DNA of 64,000 nucleotides, from the NCBI RefSeq assembly GCF_963665445.1, contig NZ_OY762276.1, positions 1,086,001 to 1,150,000 of the forward strand, read 5' to 3'. The notes beneath the pieces are model-generated. The model searched no databases and had not been told where the DNA came from. It saw only the letters and a list, made by a program, of their open reading frames with translations. Made by a program: the position numbers and the translations under genes. Source of the stretch: an uncultured Desulfobulbus sp. (GTDB lineage Bacteria; Desulfobacterota; Desulfobulbia; Desulfobulbales; Desulfobulbaceae). This document shows, piece by piece, positions 50,049-59,723 of this stretch. Within the stretch, counting starts at the first letter, position 1. Each line of letters starts with the position of its first letter.

Positions 50049-51433
50049 GTGAGTAACAGTACATCAACTGTACAACTTGAAAGGAAATTAGGTCCCTGGA
50101 TGCTCTGGGGACTGGGTGTCGGTTATGTCATCTCTGGCATGTATTTCGGCTGGAACCTGGGCCTGGAGCAGGGGGGGGCACTGGGGCTTGCCGTGGCCAC
50201 CGGCTTCATCATCTTGATGTATCTCACCTTTACCTTCAGCTACACCGAGTTGGCCTGCGCCATTCCCAAGGCCGGCGGGGTATTCGACTATGCCACCAAA
50301 GGGTTGGGGAAGGATCTTGGATTTATCGCCGGCATGGCCCAAGTGATCGAGTTTGTCTTTGCTCCACCGGCAATAGCTGCCGCAATCGGTGCGTACTTCC
50401 ATCTTTTCTTGCCGGATGTTCCGGTGTTGGCCATCGCCGTTGCTGCCTACGTCATTTTTACGGCGCTCAATATCTCCGGTGTCCAGGCTGCTGCCCGTTT
50501 TGAGCTGTTCATCACCGTACTGGCAGTGGCCGAGCTCTTGATCTTTGCCGGAGTGACCGCACTCAGCTTTTCCTGGGAGAACCTGACCGTCAATGCCCTT
50601 CCTCACGGCTGGGGTGGTGCCTTTGCCGCGATTCCCTTTGCCATCTGGTTTTTTTTGGCCATCGAGGGGGTAGCCAACGTGGCCGAAGAAACCATCAATC
50701 CGCAGCGGAACATCCTTATCGGTTTTGGTGCCGCCATCCTTACCCTGGTCGCGCTTGCGGTTATTACCTTTGCCACCTCGGTCGGCGTTGGTGGCTGGGA
50801 AGCAATCGTCTACCCGACTGCCGGTGCCGCAGCTTCGGACTCCCCCCTGCCTCTGGCTCTGGCCAAGGTGGTCGGCGATAACCACCTGCTCTATCACATG
50901 CTGATTTTCATTGGTTTGTTCGGCCTGGTGGCCTCCTTTCACGGTATCATTCTTGCTGCCGGCCGCGCTGTGCTCGAACTTGGTCGGGTGGGCTACCTCC
51001 ATCCTTCCCTGGGCAAGGTCAGCCCCCGCTTTAAGACTCCGCAGAATGCTTTGCTCTTTACCTGGTGATCGGCATTGTCGCCCTGATGACCGGAAAAACC
51101 GGTGAAATCATCACGATCGCCGTTTTCGGCGCCCTGGTACTGTATGTTATTTCGTTGATCACCATCTTTGCCCTGCGGAAAAAACATCCGAAAATGGATC
51201 GCCCGTTCAAGGTTCCGTTCTATCCAGTGGCCCCGGCCATCGGTCTGGTGATTTCGGTGGTTGCCCTGATTGCAGTGACCTACTACAACCAGGTTCTGGC
51301 CCTGATCTTTGCCGGTATCATGGCGGTGGCGTACGCCTACTTCAAGATCTTTGCCGCCAAGGATGTTTTGGTTGAACAGATCATGGTCATGCCGGCACAG
51401 ATGGAAGTGAAACCGATTCGTATCGACGAATAG
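50049..51433 (+). pseudogene. eat: Ethanolamine permease, frameshifted near 51,060
   Basis: The first 339 residues form an APC-superfamily permease with GWNLGLEQGGALG, VFDYATKGLGKDLGFIAG and AEETINPQRNI, typical of ethanolamine permeases. The frame stops at TGA just after KTPQNALLFTW. The same protein continues in the next frame from about 51058 (LVIGIVALMTGKTGEIITIAVFGALVLY) to 51433. Joined length is about 460 residues, normal for the family. So the gene has a one-step indel: a recent pseudogene or a sequencing error. It precedes eutBC, which supports the ethanolamine assignment. Confidence 0.88.
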
Positions 51434-51509
51434 GATCAGAACAAAGTGGAGGGGGCTGCGGTCGTTTGCCGTGATAGCGCGGAGAAACGACCGCGGTCCG
51501 CACAGTTAC

Positions 51510-52895
51510 ATGTATAAATTGACCTTGCAGCATCGGACCTTTGGTTTTGACAACCTTCGCGACTTGATGGCCAAGGCCAGCCCGCATCGTTCCGGCGATT
51601 GTCTGGCGGGCATTGCCGCCGAAAACGCCGAAGAGCGGGTGGCGGCCCAGGTGGTCCTGGCCGAGCTGCCCTTGTCCCTTTTTCTCGAAGAGCATCTCAT
51701 CCCGTATGAAACCGATGAGGTCACTCGCCTGATCATTGATACCCACGATCAGGCAGCGTTTGCGCCGGTGGCCGATTATACCGTGGGCCAGCTGCGTGAC
51801 TGGCTGCTTACCGAAGAGGCCGACAGCACCACCTTGTGTAGCCTGGCCTCCGGGCTCACGCCTGAGATGGTGGCAGCGGTCGCCAAATTGATGCGGGTTC
51901 AGGATCTGATCCTGGTCGCCTCGAAATGTAGGGTCGTGACCCGTTTTCGTAACACCCTCGGGCTGCCCGGTACCTTTGGCGTGCGCCTCCAGCCCAATCA
52001 TCCCACCGATGATCTCAAAGGCATTGCAGCCTCCATTCTCGATGGACTCTGTTATGGTTGCGGCGACGCGGTGATCGGCATCAATCCGGCTACGGACAGT
52101 GTGGACAACATCCGTCGCTTGCTGGACATGCTCGACATGATTCGCGATCGCTATCGGATTCCCACACAAAGCTGCGTACTTACCCATGTCACCACCACCA
52201 TGGAGGCGATTGCTGCCGGCGCGCCGGTGGATCTCTGTTTTCAGTCCATTGCCGGTACCGAGGGGGCCAATCGCAGCTTCGGGGTCAACCTCGGCCTGTT
52301 GGCCGAAGCCCACCAGGCAACCTTGGAGCTGGAACGGGGGAACCTGGGCGATAATGTGATGTATTTTGAAACCGGCCAGGGGAGTGCCCTTTCGGCCAAC
52401 AGCCATTTCGGCGTCGATCAGCAGACGCTGGAGGCGCGGGCTTATGCGGTGGCACGGCGCTTCCGGCCACTTCTGGTCAATTCGGTGGTTGGTTTCATCG
52501 GTCCGGAATATCTCTTCAACGGCAAAGAGATCATCCGTGCCGGACTGGAGGATCACTTTTGCGGCAAGCTGCTCGGCCTGCCTATGGGGGTGGATATCTG
52601 CTACACCAACCATGCCGAGGCTGATCAGGACGACATGGACATGCTGCTCACCCTGCTGGGTAACAGCGGCTGCACCTTTATCATGGGCGTACCCGGAGCC
52701 GACGACATCATGCTCAATTATCAGTCGACCTCCTTTCACGATGCCGCCTATCTGCGTCGCCTGCTGGGACGGACTCCGGCACCTGAGTTTCATCTCTGGT
52801 TGCAGGAGCAGGGGATTGTCGACCCTGTCGAAGGGCACCTGCGTCCCATTCATCCCGCCAGTCGACTGCTGGCCTTGCCGGAGGGATGGATATGA
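51510..52895 (+). CDS. eutB: Ethanolamine ammonia-lyase large subunit
   Basis: This 461-residue protein is EutB: SGDCLAGIAAENAEERVAA, GTFGVRLQPNHPTDD, GDAVIGINPATDSVDN, LYFETGQGSALSA-like MYFETGQGSALSANSHFG, and CYTNHAEADQDD. It forms the TIM-barrel catalytic subunit that uses adenosylcobalamin to split ethanolamine into acetaldehyde and ammonia. ATG 51510 aligns with the usual start; a GTG at 51471 is also open, and neither has a strong ribosome site. It overlaps eutC by 4 bp. No microcompartment genes lie nearby, so this is a short, shell-free eut module. Confidence 0.96.
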   Translation: MYKLTLQHRTFGFDNLRDLMAKASPHRSGDCLAGIAAENAEERVAAQVVLAELPLSLFLEEHLIPYETDEVTRLIIDTHDQAAFAPVADYTVGQLRDWLLTEEADSTTLCSLASGLTPEMVAAVAKLMRVQDLILVASKCRVVTRFRNTLGLPGTFGVRLQPNHPTDDLKGIAASILDGLCYGCGDAVIGINPATDSVDNIRRLLDMLDMIRDRYRIPTQSCVLTHVTTTMEAIAAGAPVDLCFQSIAGTEGANRSFGVNLGLLAEAHQATLELERGNLGDNVMYFETGQGSALSANSHFGVDQQTLEARAYAVARRFRPLLVNSVVGFIGPEYLFNGKEIIRAGLEDHFCGKLLGLPMGVDICYTNHAEADQDDMDMLLTLLGNSGCTFIMGVPGADDIMLNYQSTSFHDAAYLRRLLGRTPAPEFHLWLQEQGIVDPVEGHLRPIHPASRLLALPEGWI

Positions 52896-53716
52896 AGACA
52901 GTGGAGCGGACCACGCAAAAACAACCTTTGGCCAGATCCGCGGTGATCGAGGATCCCTGGGAGGAACTGCGCTGTTTTACCGATGCCCGTATTGCCTTGG
53001 GGCGTTGCGGCGCCAGTCTGCCACTGGTCTCGGTGCTGAACCTGCGCATGGCCCATGCCCAGACCCGCGATGCAGTGCATCTGCCTTTGGATATGGGGCG
53101 ACTGGTCGAGCAGCTGACGGACCTTGGCCTGTCTTCTCTGGTGCTCGCCAGCGCTGCGGCCGATCGCGCCACCTATCTTACCCGTCCCGATCTCGGTCGC
53201 AGATTGGACGTAACGTCACAGGCGCTTGTGCAGCAGCATGCGACGCAAGGGGGCTGTGATCTGGTGCTGGTGGTCGGTGACGGCCTTTCCTCGCGTGCCA
53301 TTGCGGAAAACGCCGTGCCCTTTATCAAAGGTTTTCAGGAACTCTGCGCTCGGTTCAGTGATCTGCGCCTCGGGCCTGTCTGTCTGGTGAACAACTGTCG
53401 CGTGGCCACCGGTGACGAAATCGGTGCATTGCTGAGGGCCAAAATGGTGGCCATGCTGATCGGCGAGCGTCCGGGACTCAGTTCACCCAACTCCATGGGA
53501 ATCTACCTCACCTATGGTCCCAAGGTCGGCACTTCCGACGAGTCCCGGAACTGTATCTCCAACGTGCGCACAGGCGGTCTTCCGGTCGATGAGGGGGGGC
53601 GCAAGCTGGCTTATCTGATCGAGGAGGCCCAACGCCTGAAAACCACCGGGGTGCAGCTCAAAGACCGAATGCAGGCCGATTACCTGCCATTTCGTCTGCA
53701 GCAGCACTTGAGCTAA
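52892..53716 (+). CDS. eutC: Ethanolamine ammonia-lyase small subunit
   Basis: This 274-residue protein is EutC: DARIALGRCGASLPL, HAQTRDAVHLPLD, DLVLVVGDGLSSRAIAENA, LVNNCRVATGDEIG and SPNSMGIYLTYGPKVG are family hallmarks. It binds the cobalamin cofactor with EutB. The start at 52892 overlaps the eutB stop (ATGA) and follows GGAGGG. Confidence 0.96.
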   Translation: MKTVERTTQKQPLARSAVIEDPWEELRCFTDARIALGRCGASLPLVSVLNLRMAHAQTRDAVHLPLDMGRLVEQLTDLGLSSLVLASAAADRATYLTRPDLGRRLDVTSQALVQQHATQGGCDLVLVVGDGLSSRAIAENAVPFIKGFQELCARFSDLRLGPVCLVNNCRVATGDEIGALLRAKMVAMLIGERPGLSSPNSMGIYLTYGPKVGTSDESRNCISNVRTGGLPVDEGGRKLAYLIEEAQRLKTTGVQLKDRMQADYLPFRLQQHLS

Positions 53717-53853
53717 CCACTGCGAGTAATTTCAAGAAACACAAGCAATCGAGATGCACCAAGAAGCGCCGGCAATGAGAACTTTTCATGGTACTGCCGC
53801 ATTTTCCTGAGTACTATCTCCATAAAACCACGAAGAAGGGGAGGGATTTCGGT

Positions 53854-55284
53854 ATGGAGACATTTTCAAGCTACGATCCTGGGGAATTTTACGACGAGCT
53901 CATCGAACCGGATGGAAAACCTCGTCCGGGGGCCCAGTTGCTGGTCGATACGATCGAATCCCTGCCGCCGGGTGATCTGGCCATGCGGCAAAAGGCGGCC
54001 GAGGCCATGCTGCTGAAGATGGGCATCACCTTCAATGTCTATGGCCGGGAGGAGGGGACGGAAAAAATCTTTCCCTTTGATATCATTCCACGTATCGTGC
54101 CGGCTCAAGATTGGGAACAGATCGAGTCCGGGCTTAAACAGCGTATCTTTGCGCTCAACGAGTTTCTGCAGGATATCTATAACGACAAGAAAATCCTCAA
54201 GGACAAGGTGGTTCCCGAGGACCTGGTGCTCTCGAGTCGGACCTACCGCAAGGAGTGCGAGGGGTTCACGCCACCGAAAAAGATCTGGTGCCATGTCACC
54301 GGGACCGACCTGGTGCGTGACGGTGATGGCCGTTTTTACGTGCTTGAGGATAATTTGCGTTGCCCTTCAGGCGTCTCCTATGTGCTAGAAAACCGGCAGG
54401 TGCTCAAACGGACCTTTCCCCAGGTATTCGCGGCTTCCAAGGTGCGGCCGGTGGATGAGTACCCGAACAAGCTCTTGGAGATGCTCGAGTACCTGGCGCC
54501 GGACCATATCAAGAATCCGACCATCGGTGTGCTCACCCCGGGCATCTACAACTCCGCCTACTTTGAACACTCCTTTCTCTCCCAGCAGATGGGCATTGAA
54601 CTGGTCGAGGGCCAGGATCTGGTGGTCGCAGACGGGTATGTCCATATGCTCACCACCAAGGGGCTCAAGCGGGTGGATGTCATCTACCGCCGCTTGGATG
54701 ACGATTTTATCGATCCCGAGGTCTTTCGCCCCGACTCCCTGCTCGGCGTCAAAGGGTTGATCGGCGTCTACAAGGCCGGCCGCCTGGCCATGGCCAATGC
54801 TCCCGGCACCGGTATTGCCGACGATAAGGTCATTTACGCCTATGTTCCCGAGATTATAAAATACTACACCGGTGAAGATCCGATTCTTGCCAATGTGCCC
54901 ACCTACATCTGCCGTGACGACGACCAACGGGCTTACGTGCTTGATCACTTGGACGAACTCGTGGTCAAGGCGGCCAACGAGTCCGGCGGGTATGGCATGC
55001 TGGTCGGTCCGCATGCTTCTCAGGCCGAACGCGATGCATTTGCCGAGAAGATCAAGGCCGAGCCCCGGAACTACATGGCCCAGCCCACTATTTCCCTTTC
55101 CCGCGTACCCACCCTTGTCGGGGATCGCATCGAGGGCCGCCATGTCGATCTGCGGCCCTACGTGCTTTTCGGCAAGAAGATTTACGTCCAGCCCGGCGGT
55201 CTGACCCGGGTGGCCCTGACCAAGGGGTCCCTGGTGGTCAATTCGTCCCAGGGCGGCGGTTCCAAGGATACCTGGGTTCTGTAA
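53854..55284 (+). CDS. Circularly permuted ATP-grasp protein (DUF404/DUF407 type)
   Basis: This 476-residue protein has YGREEGTEKIFPFDIIPRI, VRDGDGRFYVLEDNLRCPSG, DVIYRRLDDDFIDPEVF and the C-terminal VVKAANESGGYGMLVGP. This is the CP_ATPgrasp family. Such enzymes are predicted to form peptide or amide bonds with ATP. ATG 53854 follows GGGAGG; 53788 is open but lacks family sequence. It is the first gene of a five-gene operon with alpha-E and transglutaminase-like partners, proposed (Iyer and Aravind) to make or attach a peptide. Confidence 0.92.
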   Translation: METFSSYDPGEFYDELIEPDGKPRPGAQLLVDTIESLPPGDLAMRQKAAEAMLLKMGITFNVYGREEGTEKIFPFDIIPRIVPAQDWEQIESGLKQRIFALNEFLQDIYNDKKILKDKVVPEDLVLSSRTYRKECEGFTPPKKIWCHVTGTDLVRDGDGRFYVLEDNLRCPSGVSYVLENRQVLKRTFPQVFAASKVRPVDEYPNKLLEMLEYLAPDHIKNPTIGVLTPGIYNSAYFEHSFLSQQMGIELVEGQDLVVADGYVHMLTTKGLKRVDVIYRRLDDDFIDPEVFRPDSLLGVKGLIGVYKAGRLAMANAPGTGIADDKVIYAYVPEIIKYYTGEDPILANVPTYICRDDDQRAYVLDHLDELVVKAANESGGYGMLVGPHASQAERDAFAEKIKAEPRNYMAQPTISLSRVPTLVGDRIEGRHVDLRPYVLFGKKIYVQPGGLTRVALTKGSLVVNSSQGGGSKDTWVL

Positions 55285-55302
55285 GCGAGAAAGGAGGGAA
55301 TC

Positions 55303-56280
55303 ATGCTCAGTCGTGTCGCCAATTCTATCTACTGGATGTGCCGTTATATCGAGCGGGCGGAAAATGTGGCTCGTTTCATCAGCGTCAATCTCAACCTCCT
55401 GCTTGATATGCCTGGGGATATGGGGCGGCAGTGGGAGCCCCTGGTGATGATCACCGGTGACCAGGAGTTTTTTGAGGATAAGTACAAGGAATACACCAAG
55501 GAGGCGGTGCTCAACTACCTCACCTTCGATCGCCTCTATCTCAACTCCATTGCCAGTTGTCTGGCCATGGCACGCGAGAATGCGCGTTCCATTCGTGAAA
55601 TAATCAGCTCGGAGACCTGGGAACACATCAATACCTTCTATCTGGAACTGCAGGATCCGATGAGTCCGATCATGGCCCTGCAGGAGCCGCATAAATTCTA
55701 CAAAAACATCCAGATGAATGCCCATCTGTTTACCGGTTTGCTCGATTCCACCATGAGTCACGGTGAGGCCTGGAACTTTGCCCGCATGGGCATGATGCTC
55801 GAGCGCGCGGACAAGACCTCGCGTATTCTCGACGTGAAGTACTTCATGCTCCTGCCCCAGGTGGAACTGGTCAACACCCCGGTTGACAATATCCAGTGGA
55901 CTGCGGTATTGAAATCGGCCAGTGCCTTTGAGATGTTCCGCAAGGAGTATCATATGATCACGCCGAAGCAGGTGGCCAGTTTCCTGGTTTTTGACAAGAG
56001 CTTTCCACGCTCCATTCGCCACTGCGTCAACAAGGCGCAGATCAGCCTGCAGCGGATCATAAACGGTTCCTCCGGCGGCAATGGCGGCAACTCGGCGGAA
56101 AAACTGCTGGGCCGGCTGGCAGCTGATTTGGAGTACACCGATATCGACGATGTGGTGAACGAGGGCATGCATGAATACCTTGACCGGCTGCAGACCCGCA
56201 TCAACCAGATCGACGAGGCCATCGGTACCACCTTTTTCAACATCAAGCATCTGTTTGAAAGTAGCGCACACGAGCAGTAG
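55303..56280 (+). CDS. Alpha-E domain protein (DUF403)
   Basis: This 325-residue, nearly all-helical protein begins MLSRVANSIYWMCRYIERAE, the alpha-E family signature, and later has FLVFDKSFPRSIRHCVNKAQ. The family is found only with circularly permuted ATP-grasp enzymes and is thought to assist them, perhaps by binding the peptide substrate. It starts 18 bp after the ATP-grasp gene behind AAAGGAGGG. Confidence 0.93.
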   Translation: MLSRVANSIYWMCRYIERAENVARFISVNLNLLLDMPGDMGRQWEPLVMITGDQEFFEDKYKEYTKEAVLNYLTFDRLYLNSIASCLAMARENARSIREIISSETWEHINTFYLELQDPMSPIMALQEPHKFYKNIQMNAHLFTGLLDSTMSHGEAWNFARMGMMLERADKTSRILDVKYFMLLPQVELVNTPVDNIQWTAVLKSASAFEMFRKEYHMITPKQVASFLVFDKSFPRSIRHCVNKAQISLQRIINGSSGGNGGNSAEKLLGRLAADLEYTDIDDVVNEGMHEYLDRLQTRINQIDEAIGTTFFNIKHLFESSAHEQ

Positions 56281-56378
56281 AATCGACGTGCCGGGGCTCG
56301 TGGAGCAACCGATCGAGCCCCGTTTTGGAAAGAGCCTTTGCACCAATTGACTGAACAAGCACACCAATAGGATCTTCT

Positions 56379-59300
56379 GTGGGAATTCATGTTGCCCTGA
56401 GTCATATCACTACCTATCGCTATGATCGTCCCATCAACCTGGGGCCCCAGGTTGTGCGTCTACGCCCCGCGCCCCATAGCCGGACACCGATTCTTAGCTA
56501 CTCCATGACGGTGACCCCCAAGGATCATTTCATCAACTGGCAGCAGGATCCCTTCAGTAACTACCTGGCACGGTTGGTTTTTTCTGAGAAAACCACTGAG
56601 TTTGAGGTCGCGATCGATCTGCTGGCGGACATGATCGTGATCAACCCCTTTGACTTCTTCCTCGAACCGGAGGCCGAAACCTTTCCCTTGACCTACGATC
56701 CGGGGCTCAAGACCGATCTGATGCCCTACCTGGCCAAGGCGGAGAATGGTACAAAGTTGTTGGCCTTTCTCAAGACCATTGATCGCGCACCCAAGCAGAC
56801 GGTCGACTTTCTCGTCGAGCTCAACCAGCGGCTCAGTCAGGAGATCAGCTACCTGATCCGTATGGAGCCCAACGTGCAGAGTGCCGAGCAGACCTTGACC
56901 CTGAAGTCCGGTTCCTGCCGCGACTCGGCCTGGCTGCTGGTCAACATTCTCAGGCATCTGGGGCTGGCTGCCCGTTTCGTCTCAGGATACCTCATTCAGC
57001 TGGCCCCGGATGTGAAATCCTTGGACGGACCGTCCGGGCCGGAGGCGGATTTTACCGACCTCCACGCCTGGGCCGAGGTCTACATCCCCGGTGCCGGCTG
57101 GGTGGGCATGGATCCCACCTCCGGACTTTTTGCCGGGGAAGGGCATGTTCCCCTGGCCTGTTCCCCAGAACCGCAGAGTGCCGCGCCCATCACCGGCGCC
57201 CTGGATGCCTGCGAGGTGGAGTTCAGCCATACAATGCAGGTGCGCCGGGTGCGCGAGGAACCACGATCCACCAAACCCTATCCCGACGATGTCTGGGAGC
57301 GGATCGTCAGTCTGGGGGATCAGGTGGACGAGGAACTGCAGGCCCAGGATGTCCGCCTCACCATGGGCGGCGAGCCCACCTTCATCGGCATCGATCGTAT
57401 GGATGCCCCGGAGTGGAATACCGAGGCCTTGGGGGAAGAGAAACTGCGTTTGTCGCAGAATCTGCTTCAGAGATTGCTCAGTCAGTGGGCGTCGGGTGGT
57501 TTTGTCCATTGCGGTCAGGGCAAGTGGTATCCGGGAGAATCCCTGCCCCGTTGGGCCCTGGCCTGTTACTGGCGCAAGGATGATATTCCTGTCTGGCGTG
57601 ATCCCCAGTGGATGGCGGATCCCTCGCAGGACTACGGCTTTGGCCCGGCCGAGGCCAAGCGCTTCATTGAAGCCCTGGCCAAGCGATTGGGCGTGGGGAC
57701 CCGATATATCCGCGAGTCCTTTGAGGATATCCATTACTATCTCTACAAGGAGCAGCGACTGCCGCTCAATGTCGATCCCAAGGATCCCAAGTTGGACGAC
57801 GCCGAAGCCCGGACCCGTATGGCCCAGGCCTTTACACGTGGTCTGGGGGCGGTGGTCGGCTATGTCCTGCCGTTGCAGCATGGTTCCTGGATCACCGGCC
57901 CTTGGCCCTTGAAGGGCGACAACCTCTTTTTGCTCCCCGGCGACTCGCCCATCGGCCTGCGCCTGCCGCTGGAATCTCTGCCCTGGGTCTCATCAACGGA
58001 TCTACCCGTGCAGTTTTCTCCGGATCCCCTGGCCGAATTCGGGCAGTTGCCGGATTACCAGGGACAGCGCTCCCTGATCGGCAACACGGAGAACGACAAG
58101 GAAAAAGAGCTTCGTCCCCAACCCAAACCCTTTGCCGATCCCCAGCCGATGGTGGGCGAATCGGCAGCCTGGGTGGTGCGAACCGCGCTCTGTGTGCAAC
58201 CGCGAGACGGCAAACTCTTCATCTTCATGCCGCCGGTGCTCAAGCTTGAGGGCTATCTTGAACTGGTGGCCGCCATTGAGGCCACTGCCGAAGAGACCGG
58301 ACTCCCTGTGCTGATCGAGGGCTATACCCCGCCCTATGATCCGCGCCTGGAGTCCCTGAAAATCACCCCCGATCCCGGGGTGATCGAGGTCAATATCCAG
58401 CCGATGCGCAGCTGGCGGGAGATGGTGGAATATACCACCAGCCTGTATGAGACAGCCCGTCAATGCCGCCTGGCTACGGAGAAATTTCTTGTCGATGGCC
58501 GTCAGACCGGGACCGGCGGCGGCAACCATATCGTGGTCGGCGGTTCAACCCCGGCGGACAGCCCCTTTCTTCGCCGGCCGGATCTGCTGCGGAGCCTGCT
58601 CACCTTCTGGAACAACCATCCGGCGCTCTCCTTTCTCTTCTCCGGCCTGTTCATCGGGCCCACCAGCCAGCAGCCGCGTATCGACGAGGCTCGTCACGAC
58701 AGCCTCTATGAGTTGGAGATCGCCTTTAACGAGCTTGACCGGCAACTGGCCTCGCCCTGGGGCTGCCCAGCCTGGTTGGTGGATCGGCTCTTCCGCAATC
58801 TTCTTGTCGACGTGAGCGGCAACACCCACCGAGCCGAGTTCTGTATCGACAAGCTCTATTCCCCCGATTCCAGTACCGGCCGCCTGGGGCTCCTTGAGTT
58901 CCGCGCCTTTGAGATGCCGCCGCACGCCCGCATGAGCCTTGCACAGCAACTGCTTCTGCGGACCTGTATTACCTGGTTTTGGAAGACCCCTTACCGGCAG
59001 CCCCTGGTCCACTGGGGTACCCGGCTTCATGACCGGTTTATGTTGCCGGAGCCGGTGCACGATGATTTGGCCGATGTGCTCGATATTCTTACCGATGCGG
59101 GGTTCCCGCTGGAGATGGATTTCTTCCACCCGCATTTTGAGTTTCGTTTCCCTATCATGGGGCGTATTGAGTGTCAGGGAATGGAGCTCGAGCTGCGCCA
59201 GGCCCTGGAGCCCTGGCATGTGCTCGGCGAGGAACCCGGTGGCGGTGGAACGGCTCGCTACGTGGACAGCTCGGTGGAGCGGTTGCAGATCAAGGTCAGC

Positions 59301-59687
59301 GGCATGGTTGGCGAACGCTACGTAATTGCCTGCAACGGCCGCCGAGTCCCGCTGCAGCCCACCCGCACCACGGGCGTCTTTATCGGCGGGGTCCGTTTTC
59401 GTGCCTGGCAGCCGCCGGCCTGCCTCCATCCCACCATCGGTGTGCATGCCCCGCTGACCATCGACCTGATCGATACCTGGAACTCCCGGGCCGTGGCCGG
59501 ATGCACCTACTTTGTCGGCCATCCCGGAGGCCGCAACTACGAGGTCCTGCCGGTGAACAGTTACGAGGCCGAGGGGCGGCGCCATGCCAGATTCATCCCC
59601 CATGGGCATACCCCGGGTGGGCAACAGCCAATACCGGCGCTTGAACCCAATCAGGCCTTTCCCTATACCTTGGATTTGCGGCGCTGA
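56379..59687 (+). CDS. Transglutaminase-like protease fused to DUF2126
   Basis: This 1,102-residue protein has an N-terminal transglutaminase-N domain (1-130) and a transglutaminase core with Cys about 180 (SGSCRDSAWLL), His about 229 (LHAWAEVYI) and Asp about 245 (MDPTSG). Then comes the long DUF2126 region (about 330-1090; LTMGGEPTFIGIDRMD, GTGGGNHIVVGGSTP, ADVLDILTDAGFPLEMDFF). GTG start at 56379. The first part is probably a peptidase or amidase, the second part is proposed to be a glutamine-synthetase-like or COOH-NH2 ligase domain. It follows the alpha-E gene in the same operon. Confidence 0.92.
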   Translation: MGIHVALSHITTYRYDRPINLGPQVVRLRPAPHSRTPILSYSMTVTPKDHFINWQQDPFSNYLARLVFSEKTTEFEVAIDLLADMIVINPFDFFLEPEAETFPLTYDPGLKTDLMPYLAKAENGTKLLAFLKTIDRAPKQTVDFLVELNQRLSQEISYLIRMEPNVQSAEQTLTLKSGSCRDSAWLLVNILRHLGLAARFVSGYLIQLAPDVKSLDGPSGPEADFTDLHAWAEVYIPGAGWVGMDPTSGLFAGEGHVPLACSPEPQSAAPITGALDACEVEFSHTMQVRRVREEPRSTKPYPDDVWERIVSLGDQVDEELQAQDVRLTMGGEPTFIGIDRMDAPEWNTEALGEEKLRLSQNLLQRLLSQWASGGFVHCGQGKWYPGESLPRWALACYWRKDDIPVWRDPQWMADPSQDYGFGPAEAKRFIEALAKRLGVGTRYIRESFEDIHYYLYKEQRLPLNVDPKDPKLDDAEARTRMAQAFTRGLGAVVGYVLPLQHGSWITGPWPLKGDNLFLLPGDSPIGLRLPLESLPWVSSTDLPVQFSPDPLAEFGQLPDYQGQRSLIGNTENDKEKELRPQPKPFADPQPMVGESAAWVVRTALCVQPRDGKLFIFMPPVLKLEGYLELVAAIEATAEETGLPVLIEGYTPPYDPRLESLKITPDPGVIEVNIQPMRSWREMVEYTTSLYETARQCRLATEKFLVDGRQTGTGGGNHIVVGGSTPADSPFLRRPDLLRSLLTFWNNHPALSFLFSGLFIGPTSQQPRIDEARHDSLYELEIAFNELDRQLASPWGCPAWLVDRLFRNLLVDVSGNTHRAEFCIDKLYSPDSSTGRLGLLEFRAFEMPPHARMSLAQQLLLRTCITWFWKTPYRQPLVHWGTRLHDRFMLPEPVHDDLADVLDILTDAGFPLEMDFFHPHFEFRFPIMGRIECQGMELELRQALEPWHVLGEEPGGGGTARYVDSSVERLQIKVSGMVGERYVIACNGRRVPLQPTRTTGVFIGGVRFRAWQPPACLHPTIGVHAPLTIDLIDTWNSRAVAGCTYFVGHPGGRNYEVLPVNSYEAEGRRHARFIPHGHTPGGQQPIPALEPNQAFPYTLDLRR

Positions 59688-59723
59688 GAGCGCATTTCGT
59701 GCAGGTTCCTTTTCCCGTTGTCT

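Noticed and set aside
59718..59723. TTG start for the ATP-grasp/alpha-E fusion
   Set aside because: An ATG lies six bases downstream and no ribosome site favours the TTG.
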